Assembly: GCA_002338615.1 (NCBI GenBank)
Contig: DDIS01000084.1
Coordinates: forward strand, 1 to 23,143
Reading direction: 5' to 3'
DNA length: 23,143 nt
Source of the DNA: Proteobacteria bacterium UBA1844
GTDB lineage: Bacteria; Pseudomonadota; Gammaproteobacteria; Steroidobacterales; Woeseiaceae
Shown here in pieces: positions 17,150-23,143 of the stretch. The notes beneath the pieces are model-generated. The model worked only from the letters and a program-made list of their open reading frames with translations. It ran no database searches and had not been told where the DNA came from. The first letter of the stretch is position 1, and every line of letters starts with the position of its first letter. The translations under genes and the position numbers were made by a program.

Positions 17150-17164
17150 CAATGCACTGCATTG
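17150..17164. promoter_or_regulatory. 15-bp perfect palindrome upstream of phosphoketolase operon
   Basis: CAATGCA (17150-17156) and TGCATTG (17158-17164) are perfect 7-bp arms around a single central base. The element ends 30 bp before the phosphoketolase ATG, a typical position for an operator overlapping a promoter. The binding protein is unknown. Confidence 0.4.
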
Positions 17165-17369
17165 CAATTCATAAGACATCCGTGGACCTTCGCCTGGTGA
17201 CAACGGTAGTTGGTGAATAAGGCACCCAGTTTTGCAAAGAGCAGGCCCGGGCTCAATTGGGGATACCGCGTAGTGTGAACCGCCCCGGGATTACCGGAGA
17301 CCGTGCGTTGCCGATTGCCGCGTCGGCGTACTATGAACAGAGGGCGCGGTAGCTCCAACAACGTCACTG

Positions 17370-17393
17370 GACCAAATATCTCGGGTCCGGACC
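17370..17393. repeat. Nested inverted repeats downstream of ndvB
   Basis: GGACC (17370-17374) can pair with GGTCC (17384-17388). The latter is also half of a 10-bp palindrome, GGTCCGGACC (17384-17393). The structure lies about 100 bp beyond the ndvB stop. It may be a terminator without a T tract or an operator. Confidence 0.3.
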
Positions 17394-17488
17394 TGGGGGG
17401 ATTGGTGATAGCACACCCTGATTCCTGAATATATCCAGCCTATGCGTCCGGATTATTCTTGATGTCTTAACTTTGCCGGCGTCGTCCG

Positions 17489-19624
17489 TCAGGCTGCCAA
17501 CCACTCGCGACGCGCATCCTCATCCGGAAACACCTGGCAACTGTGCTCACCAGTCGACTCCAGCCGGATGAATTCCTGATCGGCAGGGCGACCGTTCACC
17601 GCGATGAAACACTGATTTTCCCGTAGCCGGCCGGGTGAATTCACACGGATACGATAGACCGCATCCCGGTGACGGTAGGTTGCCTGAATGTCCGGCCAGT
17701 CGGGTGCGAGGCACGGCCGTATGTACAAAGCAGTGCCCTGCCGCTGAAAGCCGAGCAAGCGACGCAAGGCAAATCTATATAACCAGGCGGCGGAACCCGT
17801 GTACCAGCTCCAGCCACCGCGACCAGCCAGCGGACCTACGCCGTAAACATCGCCAGGAAGCACGTACGGTTCGATCCGGTAGGTGCCGATGTCGGCATCC
17901 GAACCCAGCCTTTCCAGTGGGTTCAACCAGTTAAACCATTTCATGGCGTTCTCGTAGTCGCCACTGTCGGCCGCCGCCCACAATGCCCACACCGCGGCAT
18001 GGGTGTATTGCCCGCCGTTTTCCCGCACGCCTGGTGGATAGGCTTTTATATACCCGGGGTCTTTCGCACCCTCATCGAACGGCGGCCGCAGCAACTTGAT
18101 CAGGCGATGCGTGGAATCAACGAGCTTGTCTTTCACAGAGCGCATCGCAGCCGCGCTCTGTTCCTCGCCTGGATCAGTAAATACCGCCCAGGTCTGCGCG
18201 ATCAGGTCGATCTCGGATTCGGCATCGCCCGGCGCGCCCAACGGCGTGCCATCATCGTAGTAGCCGCGCAGATACCAGTCACCACTCCAGGCGGTTTTTT
18301 GCGTGTGCGCCAGCAACTCCGTGGCAACGGACTCGTAGTGCGCGGCGCGGGCATCGTCGTCCATGATTCGGCACAGCGGTGCAAACTGACGGCATACAGT
18401 AATAAGAAACCATGCCATCCAAACACTCTCGCCGCGCCCTTCTGCTCCTACCCGATTCAATCCATCGGACCAGTCCCCGCTACCAATCAGCGGCAGGCCG
18501 TGACGGCCGAAGTTGAGCCGGGCGTCCACAGCGCGCCAGCAATGCTCATAAAGGCTGGCTGTACGCGGTGACTCGGAGAATTCCGCGTACCGTTCCTGTT
18601 CGTCATCGCGCAGTACCTCACCACTCAGAAACGGCGTGTGTTCGGCAAGAACCGCGGTATCACCGGTAACCGCGACGTATTCGCTCGTTGCATAGACCAG
18701 CCACAGCAAGTCATCCGAATAGCGTGTTCTTACACCGCGCAGTGGGTCATCATGCCACCAGTGAAGCACATCGCCCTCTTCGAATTGCCGCGTAGATGCA
18801 TACAACAGGTATTCGCGCGCGAGCTCCGGCGCGGCATCGAGCAGCGCAAGAACATCCTGCAACTGGTCCCGAAAACCGAACCCGCCGCTGGCCTGATAAA
18901 AGCCGAGCTTGCCCCACAATCGTGACGCAAGAACCTGATACAACAACCATCGGTTCAGCATCGCGTCCATGGATTGCAGCGAAGTTTCGACCTGCCAGAC
19001 GTCCAGCAGCGCCGCCCAGCGTTCACGCACGGCCGCACGGGTGTCATCAATCCATTCTGGCCGTTGGGAGAGCGTGACCAGGCGCATGGCCTGCTCGCGG
19101 GATTCCGCCGCGCCGAGAATGAAATGGAACTGCGTCGACGCGTTTGGCTCAAGATTGATATGAACCTGATACGCAGCACAGGGCCGCGCGCTGGGTGTTA
19201 CGCGATCGGAAAGACCCACGGCCGACAGCCCCGCAGGCGGGCCGTCCAATGACCAGTGTTCACCGAAGATTTCCATACCGTCGGTGCTAAATCCATGCGC
19301 CGGCAGGCTGGCTGCCATGAAGGCACGCGCCGCGCCGCCTTTGCGGGCAAAGCTGTTTCGCACCAGGAGGGCCCCGGTATCAGTGTCGCGCTCCGGGGTC
19401 AGAAGATGGCTGTTGGAATCTTGCTTGTTGCCGAGCACCCATTCGGCTATGTAAGTAACCGTCAGGCGGCGCACGCGGGGCCATCGGTTATTGAGGTTTA
19501 TACAGAGGGTTTTCAGCGACTCCTCCGCGTCCACGACGACACGCAGCTGCTGTTCGAGGCCGTGTCGGTTGTGCTCGAATAGTGAATCACCGATGCCATG
19601 GGTAACCCGATACGGCGGTGTCAC
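17489..19624 (-). CDS. ndvB: NdvB-type cyclic beta-1,2-glucan synthase, C-terminal GH94 phosphorylase part (downstream of an in-frame amber stop)
   Basis: These 711 residues form the last domain set of a cyclic beta-1,2-glucan synthase: a GH94 beta-sandwich (PPYRVTHGIGDS, EWVLG) and the catalytic helical barrel. The barrel carries GGFGFRDQLQD (247-257), the motif holding the catalytic acid of cellobiose-phosphorylase-type enzymes, and a conserved PPGVRENGGQYTHA stretch. In characterised Brucella and Agrobacterium homologs this region belongs to one giant protein, and the phosphorylase domain tunes glucan length. Here it is in the same frame as the upstream part, separated only by TAG at 19667-19669 plus 14 sense codons (ETGEVWS then LTPGSQLV) that fit the family sequence. 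The listed start is a GTG without a properly spaced ribosome site. Independent translation is doubtful; this is best read as the distal part of an interrupted gene. Confidence 0.85.
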   Translation of the reverse strand: MTPPYRVTHGIGDSLFEHNRHGLEQQLRVVVDAEESLKTLCINLNNRWPRVRRLTVTYIAEWVLGNKQDSNSHLLTPERDTDTGALLVRNSFARKGGAARAFMAASLPAHGFSTDGMEIFGEHWSLDGPPAGLSAVGLSDRVTPSARPCAAYQVHINLEPNASTQFHFILGAAESREQAMRLVTLSQRPEWIDDTRAAVRERWAALLDVWQVETSLQSMDAMLNRWLLYQVLASRLWGKLGFYQASGGFGFRDQLQDVLALLDAAPELAREYLLYASTRQFEEGDVLHWWHDDPLRGVRTRYSDDLLWLVYATSEYVAVTGDTAVLAEHTPFLSGEVLRDDEQERYAEFSESPRTASLYEHCWRAVDARLNFGRHGLPLIGSGDWSDGLNRVGAEGRGESVWMAWFLITVCRQFAPLCRIMDDDARAAHYESVATELLAHTQKTAWSGDWYLRGYYDDGTPLGAPGDAESEIDLIAQTWAVFTDPGEEQSAAAMRSVKDKLVDSTHRLIKLLRPPFDEGAKDPGYIKAYPPGVRENGGQYTHAAVWALWAAADSGDYENAMKWFNWLNPLERLGSDADIGTYRIEPYVLPGDVYGVGPLAGRGGWSWYTGSAAWLYRFALRRLLGFQRQGTALYIRPCLAPDWPDIQATYRHRDAVYRIRVNSPGRLRENQCFIAVNGRPADQEFIRLESTGEHSCQVFPDEDARREWLAA

Positions 19625-19666
19625 AAGCTGCGAACCGGGCGTGAGCGACCAGACCTCCCCCGTTTC

Positions 19667-19669
19667 CTA
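19667..19669 (-). other. In-frame amber codon (TAG) interrupting ndvB
   Basis: Reading the minus strand, the frame runs EALYVRD, TAG, ETGEVWS and on to the end of the gene without any shift. Homologs as I remember them have a Glu at this place, so a single change from GAG would explain it. A GGGGGAGG sequence follows at 19654-19661, but no standard start codon lies at suitable spacing; the nearest GTG is 29 nt away. Confidence 0.85.
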
Positions 19670-22600
19670 ATCACGCACGTACAGAGCCTCGCCGGCGCGG
19701 TCCAGGACCGCATCGTTCGACCAGGGCGTCAGGCGATACTCACTACTGTTGCGCCACCAGGTGCACATAGATCCTGATTCACTGACGAGCGTGCCAAAGC
19801 CCGGATTCGCCAGAACATTGCACCAGGGAGCCGGGGTTCGCTGCTCGGTTGAAATCAGCATGCAATAGCCCGCGGCATCGGGCAGCATGCCGCCGAAGCG
19901 GTGCGTGAACATCAGGTCAGCTCCGGGTTCGATGTTGGCGATCGGCGCGTCGGAGGTTGGCTTTGACGGTTGTGGTATGAATCCGGGCATACGGGCCGGG
20001 TACGACTCGAGCTGCGCGAGTACGGTTGCGAGGTCGGCGCCTTGCGTATCGATATAGAGCCGCGCGGCGGCAATAAGCGCCGTCCTTTCAGCCGCGCCGA
20101 TATTGCGTGTCGGAATGACGAAGCCTGAAGGGCCATGCTGATGACCGGGCAGGTACTTGTTGGTGAGTGCGCGCAACCGGTCCCTGACCGGCGCCTCGTA
20201 GCCACCCTGACTCTCATCAAGCAGCAGAACGTCGAGCAGCACGTCATTGCGCTCAAGGTAGGCAGCCGCCTGCAAAACCGATTCGACCGTGCGCAGATCC
20301 TCGCTGCCACTGACCAGCAGGGTAATGATGGGCCGATCACCCGAAATGCCATGCCGCCACAGTACCTCCTGCACGCCTTCGAGCCCGAGCGCGCGATCGC
20401 CCTCGACATGCTGCAGCCGCTTTGGCCAGGTAACGTACGCAAACAGGCGATACGCCTGTCGTACCGTGTCGGAGTCCATGCGTACCAGGGTCAGCTCTCG
20501 CTCGCTGTGCAGTTCAGCTTCTTCGACCGCCCATGCGGCGCGTTCAACGGCATCGTAACGAAGCAGTTGTGCAAGCACGGCTGAGCGGCTATCGCCGACC
20601 GCCGTCAAGAACACGCACTCCGTGGTTGCGTAAGGTGCAACATCGAGCACTTGGGTCATGGCGGCACACGGATCGAGGCTCGCTCGCAGTGACCAGTCAT
20701 CGTCAAAAGCCTGCTCATTGAATGACGCCGGAGCCCGGCGCGCGCCGTTGCGGCCGAGAAAGTGCTCCCGATCATTCTCGATGTGCATTCTGTCGTGGCC
20801 ATGTGCGCCGATCAGCGCATGCGCGACGTACATGGCCGGCGTGTCCGGTTCACGCTGGCGACGCCGGTACAACAGTATTTCCCTTGCCTCGCCGCCGAGT
20901 TCTGCTTCGAGGAACAGCTTGCTGAATGCCGGATGACGTCGATGGTCTGCCGCACGTGCCAATACCGGCTCGCTGTAAGCAGTTACCATTAGCCGCCGTC
21001 GTTCCGAGCTGTGATTGGTCACAGCGACTCTGCGGATCTCGACGTCCACCGATGGCGCCACGGTGATGATTGTGCGCATGAGCATGTCGCCCTGCCGCGC
21101 CCGAAACTCCACTTTGTGCGGTGCGAAATAGGTCTCGACACTTTCGGGCAAGGGCGCCACGCCCAGATTGAGTAGCACGCTACCCTGGTCCCGATCGTGA
21201 ATGAAAAGACCGTCGCCACCAAGCGGGCCTTCGATCACGGCATCCCAGTGAGTGACTGCGAGCCCGCGCCAGTGCAGCGCGCCGCCTCCCTGCTCGCTCA
21301 CGCGGCTGGACAAGCGACCATTCGACAACACAGCGAGTTCACAGGCTCCGGCCGCGACCCGCCATTCTTTGATGGGCGGTGGTCGCAGTGCCTGCTCTTT
21401 AAGAGGCACCGGCAGGCGTTCGAGCGGGTGTGTTTCCAGGCGCCGCGGCAGACGTTCATAGAGCAAATACTCGGCACTTGCAATCGGCGGATAGTCGTGG
21501 AACCGCTCGACCATGCAATCACCGGTCAGGGCATTGGTGATCGCAACGAGGATCATGCCCTGATGGTGCGACATGTAGGATCGCACTATCTCCGGAGGGC
21601 TTCGGCGCGATTGCTGTGCGGCACCAAAATCAATCGCTTCAAACAGGCCAAAACGTCCGCTTGCGTCGAGGTCTAGCAGGCGGATGAAATTGCGCACCAC
21701 CTCTCTCGGCCGAAATGGCAGCGCCAGCGCGCTTGAGTAGGCCGACACCACCAGGCGCTCCCCCTGGTCCCACTTCAGACCGAGCCGCGGCACACCAAAT
21801 GCGTAGTACTGATAATTGCCCTGCGGATCGAGTTGCGCATAGCCGGACTCGGAAACACCCCAGGGAATGTCATGCTCGGCACCGGTGCGCATCTGCTGCT
21901 CGATCGCACCCTCGCAACTTTGGCTCAGCAAGCCGCGCGACGGGTTTTTCAACACGAGACGGGGCATCAGGTACTCGAACGCCGTGGCACTCCACGACAA
22001 CAGGATTCTCAAGCCCCGAATGCGTGTCAGGGGCCGTCCCAAATGCATCCAGTGCCTGGCTGGCACGTCGCCTTTGGCAATCGCAACAAAGCTGGTCAGC
22101 CGTGCCTCCGAGGCAAGCAAGTCATAGTAACTCGCATCCAGTTCGCCCGTGCTGACGTTGTATCCCACGCGAAACAAGTGTCGATTCGAATCGTACAGAA
22201 ACCCGAAATCGGTGCGCCGGATCAATCCGTCCAACGTCAGAAGTATCGTCTGCCGCGCAGCTTCGATCGATTGAGCCGCGCCACGGGCATTGCTGATCTC
22301 CTCGACCAGCGCATCGAGCCATTGCTGCGCTTTGTTTGTCTCGGCTTGTCCCTCGCCACCGTCCGCCACCGACTTTCTCAGTGAGTCGATGCTGCGCAGC
22401 GCGTCCTCGAGTTGAGCGATCGGCACGGGAGCCAGCACCGGCGCGGACAAAGCACTGCGAATCGCCTCCAGATGAGTCGCATGGCTAATTTCCAGCAGCG
22501 ATGGCGCTCGTGCGGTGAGGCGCCGGCTCCAGGGCATGAAGAAATCGGCGTCATTCTGAATACGATTGAGTCGCTGACGGACGATCCCGCCATCATCTCG

Positions 22601-23143
22601 AAAATTTGCGATCGCCTCGTCGCTCCAGTGACCGGACAATTGATTCAACGCCGCCAGAAACGCGGTTTCGATGCGGTCCCAGTCGTCGCCAAACTGTCGC
22701 GTCAACGTCCACGGATCCGCGGCTTGCGAGAGCCGGCTGTCGGCCGCATCGAATGCGTCCCACAATGCACCCGCCGCGGCATCGTCATCGAGGTCCTTGC
22801 CCCTGAACAACTGCCGGCGGACGGCGTGCAGGTGATCCGCAAGTCCCGCTGCCACAGTCTGTTCCTGCTGTCCGTTGTCCAGCAGCCCGATCATTGCCTG
22901 GCGAACGACGATCAGCGCCGCGACAAAATTGCCGCTATCCACCGTGGATACATAGCGCGGCTCCAGCGGACGACGATCAGGAATCGAATACCAGTTGAGC
23001 AGGTGACCGCGATGCATTTCGAGCAGCGAAACCGAATTCAGGCAATTCGTGAGTCGCGTCAAAAGGTGGCGGACGCCTATATAGCCAAGGTCATAGGCGG
23101 CCATCGTCGACAGCAACATCATGCCGATGTTGGTTGGCGAGGT
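19667..23143 (-). CDS. ndvB: NdvB-type cyclic beta-1,2-glucan synthase, middle part (5' end outside window)
   Basis: The frame is open to the right edge, beginning TSPTNIG then MMLLSTMAAYDLGYIG, a conserved stretch inside NdvB/ChvB/Cgs proteins. The N-terminal glycosyltransferase and membrane segments are therefore beyond the window. After a helical region (about residues 60-300, counted from 23122) comes the glycoamylase-like domain (about 306-540). It has FGFLYDSNRHLFRVGYN (split over 306-322) and MSHHQGM at 517-523. A first GH94-like beta-sandwich and degenerate helical region fill the rest. It ends EALYVRD at TAG. These inner-membrane proteins make periplasmic cyclic beta-1,2-glucans used in osmotic adaptation and host interaction. 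If translation stops here, the product keeps synthesis domains but loses the catalytic phosphorylase domain. The gene lies upstream of and parallel to the phosphoketolase operon. Confidence 0.88.
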   Translation of the reverse strand, partial: TSPTNIGMMLLSTMAAYDLGYIGVRHLLTRLTNCLNSVSLLEMHRGHLLNWYSIPDRRPLEPRYVSTVDSGNFVAALIVVRQAMIGLLDNGQQEQTVAAGLADHLHAVRRQLFRGKDLDDDAAAGALWDAFDAADSRLSQAADPWTLTRQFGDDWDRIETAFLAALNQLSGHWSDEAIANFRDDGGIVRQRLNRIQNDADFFMPWSRRLTARAPSLLEISHATHLEAIRSALSAPVLAPVPIAQLEDALRSIDSLRKSVADGGEGQAETNKAQQWLDALVEEISNARGAAQSIEAARQTILLTLDGLIRRTDFGFLYDSNRHLFRVGYNVSTGELDASYYDLLASEARLTSFVAIAKGDVPARHWMHLGRPLTRIRGLRILLSWSATAFEYLMPRLVLKNPSRGLLSQSCEGAIEQQMRTGAEHDIPWGVSESGYAQLDPQGNYQYYAFGVPRLGLKWDQGERLVVSAYSSALALPFRPREVVRNFIRLLDLDASGRFGLFEAIDFGAAQQSRRSPPEIVRSYMSHHQGMILVAITNALTGDCMVERFHDYPPIASAEYLLYERLPRRLETHPLERLPVPLKEQALRPPPIKEWRVAAGACELAVLSNGRLSSRVSEQGGGALHWRGLAVTHWDAVIEGPLGGDGLFIHDRDQGSVLLNLGVAPLPESVETYFAPHKVEFRARQGDMLMRTIITVAPSVDVEIRRVAVTNHSSERRRLMVTAYSEPVLARAADHRRHPAFSKLFLEAELGGEAREILLYRRRQREPDTPAMYVAHALIGAHGHDRMHIENDREHFLGRNGARRAPASFNEQAFDDDWSLRASLDPCAAMTQVLDVAPYATTECVFLTAVGDSRSAVLAQLLRYDAVERAAWAVEEAELHSERELTLVRMDSDTVRQAYRLFAYVTWPKRLQHVEGDRALGLEGVQEVLWRHGISGDRPIITLLVSGSEDLRTVESVLQAAAYLERNDVLLDVLLLDESQGGYEAPVRDRLRALTNKYLPGHQHGPSGFVIPTRNIGAAERTALIAAARLYIDTQGADLATVLAQLESYPARMPGFIPQPSKPTSDAPIANIEPGADLMFTHRFGGMLPDAAGYCMLISTEQRTPAPWCNVLANPGFGTLVSESGSMCTWWRNSSEYRLTPWSNDAVLDRAGEALYVRD

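Larger units (their letters stand above)
17121..17488. other. Intergenic region between ndvB and the phosphoketolase operon
   Basis: These 368 bp hold the 3' end signals of ndvB and the promoter of the phosphoketolase-Hsp20-lon operon. No convincing gene is present; an open 72-codon minus-strand frame (17149-17367) has no family features or ribosome site. Notable are the palindrome at 17150-17164 and nested inverted repeats at 17370-17393. No clear sigma-32 or sigma-70 promoter pair was identified by eye. Confidence 0.5.

Noticed and set aside
19625..19669. A frameshift between the two ndvB parts
   Set aside because: The distance between the stop and the downstream frame is a multiple of three, and the intervening codons match the family sequence in the same frame.
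17489..23143. General recoding of TAG as a sense codon in this organism
   Set aside because: TAG terminates the canonical Hsp20, the heme protein, ftsH and lon at the expected family ends.

Overview
The window looks like a chromosomal segment of a Gram-negative bacterium, most likely a gammaproteobacterium (moderate confidence). It encodes outer-membrane barrels, a Pcm repair enzyme, c-type heme proteins and an NdvB-type cyclic glucan synthase, and its GC content is fairly high. I see no tRNA, rRNA, insertion sequence, integrase or CRISPR array. Both edges cut genes: a TPP-dependent enzyme on the left and ndvB on the right.

Left part (1-9850), mostly metabolic and envelope genes. The C-terminal half of an acetolactate-synthase-like TPP enzyme is translationally coupled (TAATG) to a divergent Nramp-fold transporter. 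A convergent gene follows, for a secreted protein with one CXXCH heme motif fused to a probable outer-membrane barrel. Then come a GNAT acetyltransferase, a canonical Hsp20, a saccharopine-dehydrogenase-family oxidoreductase, and a pair made of a Tll0287-like periplasmic heme protein and pcm. Last is a coupled pair (ATGA overlap) of a long MipA/OmpV-family barrel protein and a secreted SYLF-domain protein.

Right part (9884-23143), all on the minus strand, is a coherent stress and proteostasis block. In transcription order it is ndvB (entering from the right edge), phosphoketolase, a divergent Hsp20, lon, and an FtsH-type AAA+ metalloprotease. Phosphoketolase, Hsp20 and lon are stitched together: TAA directly abuts GTG, then an ATGA overlap follows. 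This strongly suggests one transcript. ftsH follows lon after 164 bp that contain inverted repeats. The gene set recalls mobile heat and stress tolerance loci, which also carry small Hsps and FtsH, but ClpK and the other hallmark genes are not in this window. The likely theme is joint handling of damaged soluble proteins (Hsp20/Lon), damaged membrane proteins (FtsH), a carbon and acetyl-phosphate bypass (phosphoketolase) and osmotic or envelope glucans (NdvB).

The most striking anomaly is in ndvB. One in-frame amber TAG (19667-19669) separates the glycoamylase and first phosphorylase-like region from the catalytic GH94 domain. The frame stays open without any indel for about 725 codons after it. 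TAG is the normal stop of four other genes here (Hsp20, the heme protein, lon, ftsH), so general recoding is unlikely. A recent nonsense mutation, a sequence error, or specific readthrough are the options.
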